Shown piece after piece: positions 14,467 through 23,065 of a DNA stretch of 45,966 bases. Below the pieces are notes generated by a model. The model was given only the letters and a program-made list of their open reading frames with translations. It was not told the origin of the DNA and did no database searches. This DNA comes from Candidatus Woesearchaeota archaeon. Its GTDB lineage: Archaea > Nanobdellota > Nanobdellia > Woesearchaeales > DSVV01. A program made the translations under genes and the position numbers. The stretch lies in assembly GCA_018303325.1 (NCBI GenBank), contig JAGVYH010000066.1, positions 1 to 45,966 on the forward strand, read 5' to 3'. Each line of letters begins with the position of its first letter. Within the stretch, counting starts at the first letter, position 1.

Positions 14467-16560
14467 TTACTCCACAGCCTCGCTTAAATCCAAGCTTTTT
14501 AGAACAATGTTTTTATCAAATTCTTTTAAATCATCATACTGCTGGCCAACGCCAAGGTACAATATTGGTTTTCCTGTTACATAACTCACAGAAATAGCTG
14601 CGCCGCCTTTATCGTCAACATCTGCCTTGCACAAGATAATGCCGTCTATGCCAACTGCTTCATTAAACTGCCTTGCCTGCTCAACACAGTCATTTCCAGT
14701 TATTGCCTCGCCGATAAATATCTTCATATCTGGCTTGGCAACTCTAATTATTTTCTTCATCTCATCCATCAGATTTACATTGCTGTGCAGTCTTCCTGCT
14801 GTATCTATCATCACAACATCCATTCCTTTCTGCAGCGCAAATTTGATTGCATCATAAGCAACAGCAGCAGGGTCAGAGCCATAATCATGCTTTATTAATT
14901 TTACACCCAGCTTAATTGCATGCGCTTCTAATTGCTGTATAGCAGCTGCCCTGAACGTATCGCTGGCAGCAATAACTGGCTTAAGTTTGTTATCCAAGAA
15001 AAGTTTTGCCATTTTTGCTATTGTTGTTGTTTTTCCTGAGCCATTTACGCCGACAAAAGCAATGACAAATGGCTCTCCTCTTTTTCTCTTTTCCTTTATT
15101 TTATCAATCAAATCTATTTTTTCGACGCTGAACAAATCATCTATTGAATTATCTATTGCTTCAATAATAACTTCTTCAACCTTGCCTCTTTTTATCGGCT
15201 TGCCAACTATTTGTTTCCTTAAATCTGTTTTAATCTTTTCAATAACTTCGACAGCAAGATTATTTTCTAAAAGAACAATTTCCATTTCCCAGAAAATTTC
15301 TTCAAACTTGCCCTCGCTAAGAACTGTTTTGGTTACTAAATCAGTAATCTTTGTAAATATACCCCAGCCACTCTTCTTTTCTTCCTTTTGTTCTGCCTTT
15401 TCTTCTTTTTCCGGCTTTTCCTCTTGTTCCTTCTCTTGGCTCGGTCCTGTTTTAATTCCTTTTGTTTCTGTTTTTTGGACACTTGGATGTAATTTCTCTT
15501 CTGAAATTTCCTCAATCTTTTGTACAACAGGTGCTTCATGTTTGACTGTGGCATTTACTTCTTCTTTTTTTAGTCTGTCGAATTCTGCCAGTTTAACCAA
15601 TTCTTCTTTTTTATCTAACTCTGCTTTTTCATCAAATTCATATTTTTTATTTAACTCTATTCTCTTGTCTGACTCTACTTTCTTTTCAAATTCTTCTATT
15701 TTCTGGGCTTCTGCTAGTTTCAATCTTTGATCTTGAGCTATTTCCCGCCTTCTTCTCTCAATTTTTATATCAAGCTCTTTCTTTTTTTCTGCCCATGATC
15801 TTTCTGTTTTATAGGGAAATTCATATCTTCTTTCTTGTTTTGGTTCATCTTTCTTCTCTGAAATTTTTTCAAGTTCCTTTTCAGTCTCTTTTTCAGTATG
15901 TTTTTTTGCATCTACATAAGGCACAGTATAATGTGTAAAAGGAATTTCAACTTTTTTTGCTTCTTCAGGCTTTTTTTCTTCTATCTTTTTATCTTGTATC
16001 TTTTTTTCCTCAAATTTCTTTTCTTCAATGCTTTTCTCTCTTGTGCCCTTCTCACCAATATCAACGCCGTATGTCAGCTTTTCCTCCATATCAGTAATAT
16101 ATTCTTCGAGAACTTCTTCATCGTGTGAATGTGTTATTTTTTTCTCGTGTGGTTGAATCTTTTTTTCTTTTGTTGATTCTTCTTTCTGTTGTATTAATAC
16201 TTCTTTATCTTCGTTATCATCTTTTGACCAATCTTCTTCCTTCGCTGTTTCTATCTCATGAACTTTTTCTTTTATCTCTTCTTCCTTTGATTTTCCCGAG
16301 AATACTGATTTAAGTCTGCCGAAGAACCCTGTTTTTTCTTCCTTTTTTTCGTCTATATTACCTTTTTTCTGTTTTTCTTTCTGTTCTTCTTCCTTTTCTT
16401 TTTTTTCAGAAGAAGTTTTATCAAGAATTTCTTTATGTTCTGTTTCATGTTCAGTTGGATGTTCAGTTTCTGGAGCTTTAATTACTTCTGACTTCTCTTC
16501 AACATCCTTGCTGAATTTTTTAATTGCCCCTTTTAATTTTTCTTTTAATGCTGCAAACAT
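14467..16560 (-). CDS. ftsY: SRP receptor FtsY with a very long charged N-terminal region
   Basis: GTPase that receives SRP-ribosome complexes at the membrane. The NG domain occupies about the last 300 residues: the N subdomain begins near IFTKITDLVTKTVL, followed by GVNGSGKTTT (P-loop), ASDTFRAAAIQQL, MIDTAGR, and a final GVGQQYDDL. The first 390 residues are almost entirely Glu, Lys, Asp and Ile, with heptad-like repeats (EEKKFEEKKIQDKKIEEKK) predicting a long coiled coil; this is far longer than the usual archaeal A domain. It starts 20 bases after pfdA, so the two are cotranscribed. It could bind membrane lipid or ribosomes through the charged region (inference). Confidence 0.97.
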   Translation of the reverse strand: MFAALKEKLKGAIKKFSKDVEEKSEVIKAPETEHPTEHETEHKEILDKTSSEKKEKEEEQKEKQKKGNIDEKKEEKTGFFGRLKSVFSGKSKEEEIKEKVHEIETAKEEDWSKDDNEDKEVLIQQKEESTKEKKIQPHEKKITHSHDEEVLEEYITDMEEKLTYGVDIGEKGTREKSIEEKKFEEKKIQDKKIEEKKPEEAKKVEIPFTHYTVPYVDAKKHTEKETEKELEKISEKKDEPKQERRYEFPYKTERSWAEKKKELDIKIERRRREIAQDQRLKLAEAQKIEEFEKKVESDKRIELNKKYEFDEKAELDKKEELVKLAEFDRLKKEEVNATVKHEAPVVQKIEEISEEKLHPSVQKTETKGIKTGPSQEKEQEEKPEKEEKAEQKEEKKSGWGIFTKITDLVTKTVLSEGKFEEIFWEMEIVLLENNLAVEVIEKIKTDLRKQIVGKPIKRGKVEEVIIEAIDNSIDDLFSVEKIDLIDKIKEKRKRGEPFVIAFVGVNGSGKTTTIAKMAKLFLDNKLKPVIAASDTFRAAAIQQLEAHAIKLGVKLIKHDYGSDPAAVAYDAIKFALQKGMDVVMIDTAGRLHSNVNLMDEMKKIIRVAKPDMKIFIGEAITGNDCVEQARQFNEAVGIDGIILCKADVDDKGGAAISVSYVTGKPILYLGVGQQYDDLKEFDKNIVLKSLDLSEAVE

Positions 16561-16580
16561 TAGTTACCCCGTCGTATTTT

Positions 16581-17012
16581 TTATTCCTCTGCTACCTGTT
16601 TTGTTTCATCTTTTTTTGATTGTTTGATTAATTCATGCTGTAATATATGAACATATTCATTTACTTGAGTAAAATTAGCCACAAGTTTTGTCTTGTAGTC
16701 ATCAAGCTCTTTTATTTGCGCTTTAACTAAACTTATAGTATCGCCTATAGATTTCTTGACAGAAACATTGCTGCCGACATTAACTCTAACCATCTCTGTC
16801 TGTTTTAATTCAGCGTAGGCAAATATGCCAGATGCCAACGGAACAAGCATTTCAGAGCCAGGTTTTAGAAGTTTGAAATCATCCAGAGAAATAATGACAT
16901 TATTCAACTCCGTTAATTGTGTGTCAATCTGCTGAATCTGCTGGTATAACTGCTGCAGTTGCTGCTGCAAAATCTGAAACTCTACATATTTCTTCTGCAT
17001 TTCGTCACTCAT
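16581..17012 (-). CDS. pfdA: Prefoldin alpha subunit
   Basis: A 143-residue subunit of the hexameric archaeal chaperone prefoldin, which hands unfolded proteins to the thermosome. The protein is two long coiled-coil helices (residues 5-45 rich in Q and L; 95-135) around a beta hairpin core, GSEMLVPLASGIFAYAEL then VRVNVGSNVSVKKS, typical of the alpha type. A clear Shine-Dalgarno (GGAGGGA) precedes the ATG. Its position between srp54 and ftsY follows a linkage common in archaea. Confidence 0.93.
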   Translation of the reverse strand: MSDEMQKKYVEFQILQQQLQQLYQQIQQIDTQLTELNNVIISLDDFKLLKPGSEMLVPLASGIFAYAELKQTEMVRVNVGSNVSVKKSIGDTISLVKAQIKELDDYKTKLVANFTQVNEYVHILQHELIKQSKKDETKQVAEE

Positions 17013-17028
17013 GATAAATCCCTCCGAT

Positions 17029-17109
17029 TAGGTGCTAGGTTCTGGGTGCTAGGTGCTAGCGGCGATAATTCATCGTAACTAGCACCCAGCACCTAACACC
17101 CAGCACCTT
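17029..17109. repeat. 80-bp GGTGCTAG palindrome, copy 1
   Basis: A long hairpin built of GGTGCTAG/GGTGCTGG octamers, with the loop region GCGGCGATAATTCATCG. The left arm runs from 17029 and the right arm ends at about 17109. A second copy at 25827-25908 has an identical core and loop with variant outer arms. It lies just upstream of pfdA on the transcript side, after the orphan srp54 tail. Confidence 0.9.
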
Positions 17110-17110
17110 A

Positions 17111-17155
17111 CTTAAACATTATATTTCCCATACCTGGAATGTTCCCTCCTTTATT
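17111..17155 (-). pseudogene. Orphan duplicate of the srp54 3-prime end
   Basis: On the minus strand this encodes KGGNIPGMGNIMFK and a TAA stop, nearly the same as the true SRP54 end (KGGNIPGMGNMKFK) at 17367-17410. Of the nucleotide differences, three are synonymous third-position changes (Gly, Pro, Gly) and the rest alter two residues. That pattern implies it diverged while it was still translated. It has no start and no upstream coding sequence, so it is a relic. Confidence 0.8.
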
Positions 17156-17322
17156 GCAGATTAAATGAAAAATTATTTATTATTTCGTATTTAATCTGCA
17201 AGATTGTAAATTTAAAATTAATTAAATTTACAATAAATTGTTTCATCTGAGCCTTTTTGGCGTAGCAAAAAGCCTCGGGAAAAATCAGCTAGCACGACTT
17301 TTTTCTTCGAAAAAGTCGTGCT
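17156..17322. repeat. Run of four consecutive hairpins after srp54
   Basis: Four inverted repeats follow one another: GCAGATTAAAT/ATTTAATCTGC (17156-17199), TTGTAAATTTAA/TTAAATTTACAA (17204-17233), GAGCCTTTTTG/CAAAAAGCCTC (17249-17276) and AGCACGACTTTTT/AAAAAGTCGTGCT (17291-17322). The direct repeat CGTGCTAACATCT occurs at 17318 and 17345. Together with the 80-bp palindrome they fill the 354-base gap between srp54 and pfdA. Termination or RNA processing between the two genes is likely. Confidence 0.8.
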
Positions 17323-17366
17323 AACATCTCTACTTAAACTAATTCGTGCTAACATCTTTAACATCA

Positions 17367-18752
17367 TTACTTAAATTTCATATTACCCATACCAGGAATG
17401 TTCCCGCCTTTAAATTGTTTCATCATTTTTTCCATTGCTTTTGGTGAATCTGCGCCTTTAAACATCTTCATCATTCTTCGGCTCTGCTTGTATTGTTTTA
17501 ATAATTCCCTAATATCTGTCTGTGACATGCCAGAGCCTTTTGCAATTCTTTCTATTCGTGGAATATCAATAATATCAGGATCTTCAAGCTCTGCCTTTGT
17601 ACAAGAATCCATAATAAATTTCCAAGTTTTAAGTTTGTCTTCCTGAACATCAATCATCTCTTTTGGCAGCTTTAATTGCCCCATACCAGGTATCATATCT
17701 AACACTTTTCCTAATGGTCCCATTTTTGTCATTGCTTCCATTTGCTCATAAAGGTCAATCATGTTAAATTTGCCGGACATAAATTTCTTGCCCATGTCCT
17801 TTGCATCTTCTTCTGTAATTGCTTCCTTTGCTTTTTCCAGTAATGATTCAATATCACCCATGCCAAGCAGTCTGCCTACAAAATTTTTAGGCTTGAATTC
17901 TTCAAAATCATCAATCTTTTCTCCGACACCAATAAACTTTACATTCGCATTTGTAACTGTGCATGCAGACAATGCACCACCGCCTTTGGCTGTGCCATCC
18001 ATCTTTGTGATTATAACACCGGTAATCTTGCAGGTTTGATGAAATATTTCAGCTTGTTTTTGCGCAGACTGCCCTAAATCAGCTGACATTACCAACAATG
18101 ATTCATGCGGCTGGACAATATTGTTGAGGTTGTTCAGCTCTGTTATTAATTCTTCATTTAATGCATCTCTTCCAGCAGTATCAATTATTATTAAATCATA
18201 CTTTGCTAATTTTGGAGCAAATTCAGCATAAATCTGCTCAGGATTTTTTGCGTTAGGATTTCCATAAACCTCCATCTTTATCTGAGCGCCTAACTGCATA
18301 AGCTGTTCATAAGCAGCAGGCCTCCATGTATCTGTCTGCAATAATGCAACCTTAAGCCCTCTTTTTTGGAAGAATTTGCCGATTTTGCCAGCTGTTGTTG
18401 TTTTGCCGTTTCCAAACAATCCAACAAGCATAATTTTAAATGGCTTATGCGCAGAGATTGCAGAAGCATCTATTTTATGCCCTTCTCCTCCTAAAAAATT
18501 AGTTAATTCTTCATAAACAACATTAATTAAATATTCTTTTTTTGTCAGTGCAGCGGGAATTTCTTCTTTTAATACCTTTTGCTTGATTTTTTGTGATAAT
18601 TCCAGAACAAGCCCAACATTAACATCGCTCTGCAAAAGCGCTTTCTGCATATCTTTAATTAATTCATTAACCAGTTTTTCATCAATAAATACAGCTGAAG
18701 CTATCTTTGACAAGGTATTTTTCAGTGATTCGCCGAGTTTTTCCAGTACCAT
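17367..18752 (-). CDS. srp54: Signal recognition particle GTPase SRP54
   Basis: The protein core of SRP, which binds signal sequences and 7S RNA and docks on FtsY. The 461-residue chain has the N domain (residues 1-90), G domain with VGLFGNGKTTTAGK, QTDTWRPAAYEQL, IIDTAGRDAL and ITKMDGTAKGGG, and a Met-rich M domain from about 300 (KKFMSGKFNMIDLYEQMEAM; GSGMSQTDIRELLKQYKQSRRMMKMF binds SRP RNA). Full length. It has its own upstream region; downstream a structured spacer separates it from pfdA and ftsY on the same strand. Confidence 0.98.
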   Translation of the reverse strand: MVLEKLGESLKNTLSKIASAVFIDEKLVNELIKDMQKALLQSDVNVGLVLELSQKIKQKVLKEEIPAALTKKEYLINVVYEELTNFLGGEGHKIDASAISAHKPFKIMLVGLFGNGKTTTAGKIGKFFQKRGLKVALLQTDTWRPAAYEQLMQLGAQIKMEVYGNPNAKNPEQIYAEFAPKLAKYDLIIIDTAGRDALNEELITELNNLNNIVQPHESLLVMSADLGQSAQKQAEIFHQTCKITGVIITKMDGTAKGGGALSACTVTNANVKFIGVGEKIDDFEEFKPKNFVGRLLGMGDIESLLEKAKEAITEEDAKDMGKKFMSGKFNMIDLYEQMEAMTKMGPLGKVLDMIPGMGQLKLPKEMIDVQEDKLKTWKFIMDSCTKAELEDPDIIDIPRIERIAKGSGMSQTDIRELLKQYKQSRRMMKMFKGADSPKAMEKMMKQFKGGNIPGMGNMKFK

Positions 18753-18989
18753 ATTGTATTGTTTTTATAACTACTTATTATAATATAGTTAAATTGGATT
18801 TATTTATAAAGGTTTATGTTGAAATATGAATATTAGAATTATATTGATTTCTTTACTTTTTAATCAAAGTTTCCGAAAGATTTAAAAGTGTAGATGTATT
18901 ATTTAAAAAATAATTATATAAATTATATAAACTATTAATTTATTAGTAATTTCATCTAATCGGAAATAATAAACAAGGAGTGATTAAAA

Positions 18990-19616
18990 ATGAATGGTTT
19001 AACTACATCTAATCCATTAGATGGGGAAAAATTAGGAGATGAATATCTTAGTATGTGTGGGGTTGATTTTGAACAATCTGGCGAACAAAGAAGAGATCCA
19101 GCGCGAAGAGTTATTTCACCAAGAACATCGCGTGATGTATCTGTCATAGTAATAGTTGATGATGGTATAAATATTCATAGAAAAAAGGTAACGATGTATT
19201 CTTTAGATCATTTGGCAGATGAATCCTTGCCTGATTGCGTATATACATGCGACTTTCACGTTCCTTCACCAGAAGATTTGATGTTATTAAGAGAACGGTA
19301 TGATGAGCTCTACCCTGATGGAGAACATCAACAACAAAGAAAAATACCTATTGATAGATTATCTGCTGAACTCGCAAGATTTTATACAAACGGACGCTCC
19401 ATCTTACCCATTGAAATTCATTTATCTGATGTTGACGGCATGGTTCTTCCTCAAAGACTTGCATTTCAGGTTGCGCAATACGGCGCTGGTTTAGAAAGAG
19501 CTGTTGGAAAAGATACTGCTGAAAGAATATTTGATAATATTGGCAGAGATTATCCAAATATAGGCGAACTTGGCATTAAAGGAGTAAGGCATGTTAGAGA
19601 AGCTGTGTATAGATGA
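18990..19616 (+). CDS. Hypothetical protein, soluble, 208 residues
   Basis: No family recognised. The protein has no signal or membrane segment and is acidic with moderate Arg content. The middle (DVSVIVIVDDGINIHRKKVTMYSLDHLADE, about residues 48-77) alternates like a beta sheet, and the C-terminal half is likely helical (RLAFQVAQYGAGLERAVGK). AAGGAG lies 9-14 bases before the ATG, and TATA-like sequences occur about 40-60 bases upstream. Coding is supported by length and start context. Confidence 0.6.
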   Translation: MNGLTTSNPLDGEKLGDEYLSMCGVDFEQSGEQRRDPARRVISPRTSRDVSVIVIVDDGINIHRKKVTMYSLDHLADESLPDCVYTCDFHVPSPEDLMLLRERYDELYPDGEHQQQRKIPIDRLSAELARFYTNGRSILPIEIHLSDVDGMVLPQRLAFQVAQYGAGLERAVGKDTAERIFDNIGRDYPNIGELGIKGVRHVREAVYR

Positions 19617-19808
19617 AAAGGAAAAGAGCGTATGAAAAGAGTAAGAAATAGTAGTTAGAGAAGATTAGAAAAATAATTGAGATATGAAAAAAACAAAAAT
19701 AACTGCGAAAGCGAATAAAGAAAAATAGGTATATACTTAATCACCGAATTATTTAAATACAAATCCAATTTTACTAATAATAACGGAAGTGAATGATAAT
19801 GGCAGGGA

Positions 19809-20210
19809 TTGCAAAAAAAAACAACAATAGAAGGGATTGACCAAAAATTTCTTGTTGAACGCGGCACTTTGGAATATTTTTTAGAGCAAGAAGAACTGGA
19901 GAATAAACATACAGAAAATCCCGCCTATTGGAGCTATATCGCAGTCGCATATTTTTTAAAAGAAAAGCTTATTCCTGAGAGCGAAAAAGAAGTTGTTATT
20001 TTTAATATAAATGATAATATTTTCATACTACCACATCAGGAAGGTGTGTTTTCTTCAGACCAAACAATTATTAATAGATTATATTCAAAGTTAGGTCAGA
20101 CACCTCAAGGACCGACAGGCTATGAACTATTTCAAGTTAAACCTGATTATCGCGCTGTTGTTGAATCAATCGAACCTTATTCTGAACCGGTTATAAGAAT
20201 GAGAAACTAA
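19809..20210 (+). CDS. Hypothetical protein, 133 residues, with a poly-A start region
   Basis: Family not recognised. It is a soluble acidic protein beginning in-frame only at TTG (19809). Just upstream is an ATG (19799) with good spacing from GGAAGTGA, but it is one base out of frame; dropping one A from the A9 run at 19813-19821 would join it as MAGIAKKTTIEGID. So either the start is TTG, or there is slippage or a sequence error in the homopolymer. The promoter is probably TTTAAATA about 45 bases before. Residues 45-60 (YWSYIAVAYFLKEKLI) are the most hydrophobic part, too short and polar for a membrane helix. Confidence 0.6.
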   Translation: MQKKTTIEGIDQKFLVERGTLEYFLEQEELENKHTENPAYWSYIAVAYFLKEKLIPESEKEVVIFNINDNIFILPHQEGVFSSDQTIINRLYSKLGQTPQGPTGYELFQVKPDYRAVVESIEPYSEPVIRMRN

Positions 20211-20264
20211 TTCTTGAGTAGATTCCTATTATATTCTAATCTCTGTTTTATTCCAATTCATATA

Positions 20265-21395
20265 TTATCCTATATGCAGCTCGACAACATCTCCGTCAGC
20301 AAGAAAATGATCTAACTTCACAACTTTTTGGCCTTCATATTTTACTGATTTGCCCCAAACTTTTGCAAACCTGAAGTTCATAACAAAATCTTTATGTAAT
20401 CTTTCGCACATTGTTCTTAATGTGTTGCCTTTTCTCAATATCATTGGCTCGCCGAGGTCTGCTTTTTTATTGACTTCCTTGCAATAGATTCTGATAAAAT
20501 TCATTCGGTCAAAAATCATATCTTTCAATGCAGATAGATTAATCTTTTTATCAGCAGAAATGCATACATCTACATGGTATTCTTTTGCAAGTTTTACCAG
20601 CTTGTCTTTATTTTCTTTGGTTTCAGTATTGGTTATAGTTGGATCAGAAACATCTATCTTGTTCATGACGATAACACCCGGCAGATATCTCTTGTTTCCC
20701 TCGACAACATCAATAAACTGATCTGCTGTAAGGGGGCTTCTTATCAAAACATCTGCATTATTTAATTTAAACTCCATCATTATTGCTTTTATTGTCTCGT
20801 CATTAAGCTCAGGCAAAGGCACTGTCTTTCCTATTCTTATCCCGCCCCTCATTGTTTTCTTAATTTTCACGTCAGGCTTTACTTGGTTTAGCCTCAAATG
20901 CGCATCATTGATTTCTTTTTTAATAGCTTCAAGCGCCTCAGGCCTGTTAACATCTATCAGCATGATTACAAAATCTGCACTCATCATTACTGAGAGAACT
21001 TCTCGGCCTCTTCCTTTGCCGGATGCTGCGCCGCTTAAGATGCCTGGAACATCAAGCACCTGTATTTTCGCCCCTTTATATTCCATCATTCCCGGCACAA
21101 CATTCAGCGTCGTGAATTCATATGCTGCAACTTGAGACTGCGCATTTGTCAAAGAATTGAGCAGTGTTGATTTGCCAGAACTCGGGAAACCAATCATAAT
21201 TACAGTGGCATCTCCTGATTTCTTGACTGCATAACCTTGGTGAAGGCTTTTTTTGCCTGCCCTTGCCTGCTCTTTGTCTTTGAGCATAGCTAACTTTGCC
21301 TTCATCAAACCAATAGCATACTGAGTCTTCTTATTGTATTTTGTTTTCTTTAATTCATCTTCAATTTCTTTAATTCTTGGGTTATAATCTGCCAT
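20265..21395 (-). CDS. DRG-family GTPase with C-terminal TGS domain
   Basis: A developmentally-regulated-GTP-binding (Rbg) type GTPase, ribosome-associated in relatives. The 376 residues start with the basic helical region typical of DRG, then GFPSSGKSTLLNSLT (P-loop), AYEFTTLNVVPG (switch I), LDVPGILSGAASGKGRGREVL (switch II), VMNKID for guanine, and a C-terminal TGS domain ending ADGDVVELHIG. All G motifs are intact. TATA-like TTTATATA 23-30 bases before the ATG indicates a near-leaderless transcript. Confidence 0.96.
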   Translation of the reverse strand: MADYNPRIKEIEDELKKTKYNKKTQYAIGLMKAKLAMLKDKEQARAGKKSLHQGYAVKKSGDATVIMIGFPSSGKSTLLNSLTNAQSQVAAYEFTTLNVVPGMMEYKGAKIQVLDVPGILSGAASGKGRGREVLSVMMSADFVIMLIDVNRPEALEAIKKEINDAHLRLNQVKPDVKIKKTMRGGIRIGKTVPLPELNDETIKAIMMEFKLNNADVLIRSPLTADQFIDVVEGNKRYLPGVIVMNKIDVSDPTITNTETKENKDKLVKLAKEYHVDVCISADKKINLSALKDMIFDRMNFIRIYCKEVNKKADLGEPMILRKGNTLRTMCERLHKDFVMNFRFAKVWGKSVKYEGQKVVKLDHFLADGDVVELHIG

Positions 21396-21445
21396 CGCAC
21401 TAAAATAAAAAAGAGAGGTATATAAAGTTAGTTATTGTGTTTGCA

Positions 21446-21568
21446 GGAAAGGATATACTAAAAATGCAGTTACTATAATATATACCCTTTTTCATGATTG
21501 AATAGGGATTAATTGATGTGAAAACCACAATTTAGTATCACTCATTAGAGTATTAGTATACCTTTTCC
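21446..21568. repeat. Long imperfect inverted repeat between DRG and the Bro-N gene
   Basis: GGAAAGGATATACTAA (21446-21461) and TTAGTATACCTTTTCC (21553-21568) pair at 13 or more of 16 positions. The TATACTAA ends resemble the flanks of the hairpins at 8287 and 14283, but there is no GTTCG loop. Function unknown. Confidence 0.5.
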
Positions 21569-21735
21569 TAAACTAATCACCAAAAAGTATTTAAAGAATC
21601 ATTTACATAAAATAGATTAGATTGGGGGTTAGATTTAGATAAACAGTTTTCAAGGCAGTTTTTAAAATAGTTTTGTTAATTTATTTTAACTAAATTATTT
21701 AACAGTTAAAACTTGTCGAGAGCTAATATTGTATT

Positions 21736-21793
21736 ATATAGTGTATTAATACTATATGTTAATACGATAGTTAATACGATAGTTAATACTGTG
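21736..21793. repeat. TTAATACGATAG tandem repeat and adjoining near-palindrome
   Basis: Two complete 12-base units TTAATACGATAG and a partial third lie at 21759-21791, next to the near-palindrome ATAGTGTATTAATACTAT (from about 21738). This looks like a cluster of binding half-sites. A small open frame starts 24 bases later. This is the main feature of the 660-base gene-poor stretch 21396-22055. Confidence 0.55.
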
Positions 21794-21814
21794 ATTCTAA
21801 ATCTTTAAACAAAA

Positions 21815-21946
21815 ATGGATGAATTAAGTTGTTGCAATGCAAATCTATATGAGTTTTTAGTTATACGTGACAATATCTTAATCCACAAGCAGATTGAAAA
21901 GAGAGATGGATTAACTTTCTACAGGATTAAGAAAAGAAAGATTTGA
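21815..21946 (+). CDS. Possible 43-residue basic protein
   Basis: The frame opens with ATG and reads MDELSCCNANLYEFLVIRD, ending FYRIKKRKI. Two adjacent cysteines and a Lys-rich tail are visible. There is no clear Shine-Dalgarno, but the upstream repeat cluster could be a control region. Weak candidate; it may simply be open by chance. Confidence 0.25.
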   Translation: MDELSCCNANLYEFLVIRDNILIHKQIEKRDGLTFYRIKKRKI

Positions 21947-22055
21947 GAGAGTATTTATTTTATACTCCTCGTCATGTGTAACATAAAAAGCGTATTATTT
22001 CTGTGTTTGTAGAGAAAGTTTTCTCTTTTAATAGTAGGGGATACTAACTTGATTT

Positions 22056-22898
22056 TCATTTTTTCTTCTTATCTTCAAGCTTTCTCTTTTCCGTAAGACC
22101 TAAAAAATTTTCTTTTGAGATTACTGAATTTCCTGTTTCTTCTTCTAATTCTCTTCGGGTGTTATGTGCTATTTGCCCACCACGCTTAGCTGCACTTTTG
22201 TTTTCCTCAAATCCTTTGGCATCTCTTGATCTTGCAATATCAGTTGTGGCTTTTTCTCCAACCATGGTAAATATAAGTTCCCAGTCAACCATATGATCTC
22301 TTAGGTTCTGATTCTTCTTTTTTAGCCCTTTGAATTCCTTATATTCCTGAACAGTCATTCCGAATGTTGCTTTTGTAATCTCATTTGTCAATATCGCAAA
22401 ATCAATATCTTCAGTAACTCCTCTGTCTTTCCATTCATCTGTCAATTCTTGCCTTATTGCAATGCCGCGAAGTCTTTTCTCAATCCAATCTTTTGAGTAT
22501 CCTTTAAGCTCGTAATATTCCCTAACCCTGTTTTGAGCAAGTTCAGGATTCTCTATCTCCTCAATACGATCTTGAGCTAATTGGGCGAGCCATTGCTTGA
22601 AAGGCTCTGCTTTCTTTGAAGGTATTGATTGGATAAGCCTAAATGCGTTCTTTGTATTTACACAATCTGTAAATCTTAATTTACCATCTTCAGCAAATAA
22701 TTTCAACTGTACCCAAATAGGGGACAGTTCAAGAGCAATAAACTCTCTATCTTTAACTTTACCCCAATATTGCCTAGGTGTTGGACTATCAGTCAAGACT
22801 TCAACTATATCTACAACAGAATAAAACCATTCGCTATTATACCATATTCTACGAATCTTCTTATCCTGAAAAACCACGAGTGCTTTATCTTTGTCCAT
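22056..22898 (-). CDS. Bro-N/DinD-like protein
   Basis: A 280-residue protein. The N-terminal 110 residues match a Bro-N (viral BRO/antirepressor) fold: ALVVFQDKKIRRIWYNSEWFYSVVDIVEVLT, PRQYWGKVKDRE, KLRFTDCVNTKNAFRLIQSIPSKKAEPFKQWLA. The C-terminal part resembles DNA-damage-inducible DinD-type proteins, with a conserved helical stretch FAILTNEITKATFGMTVQEYKEFKGLKKKNQNLRDHM in segments and EKATTDIARSRDA. The family usually travels with phages and mobile DNA. I prefer the ATG at 22898 over an upstream TTG at 22916. Function is presumably DNA-binding; not established. Confidence 0.8.
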   Translation of the reverse strand: MDKDKALVVFQDKKIRRIWYNSEWFYSVVDIVEVLTDSPTPRQYWGKVKDREFIALELSPIWVQLKLFAEDGKLRFTDCVNTKNAFRLIQSIPSKKAEPFKQWLAQLAQDRIEEIENPELAQNRVREYYELKGYSKDWIEKRLRGIAIRQELTDEWKDRGVTEDIDFAILTNEITKATFGMTVQEYKEFKGLKKKNQNLRDHMVDWELIFTMVGEKATTDIARSRDAKGFEENKSAAKRGGQIAHNTRRELEEETGNSVISKENFLGLTEKRKLEDKKKK

Positions 22899-23065
22899 TT
22901 TTAATTCTCTAGACAAAACTCTTCATTAAAACAATAATTATTCATTTTCTCCATAGTTAAACTCGATGAATTGTTGAATATTTAAATTTTACTAAAATAA
23001 TCTCCTTTGTTATGCCCTTAATAAAAAGAAAATATTTATAACTATCAATTCCTTTCCCTGATAAA

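Noticed and set aside
15336-15730. Open frames opposite and within the ftsY charged region
   Set aside because: They are shadows produced by the repetitive K/E codons. The ftsY frame is continuous and has the family motifs.
17029-17109. CRISPR-like repeat cluster from the GGTGCTAG octamers
   Set aside because: There are no spacers of regular length and no cas genes. The octamers form one palindrome.
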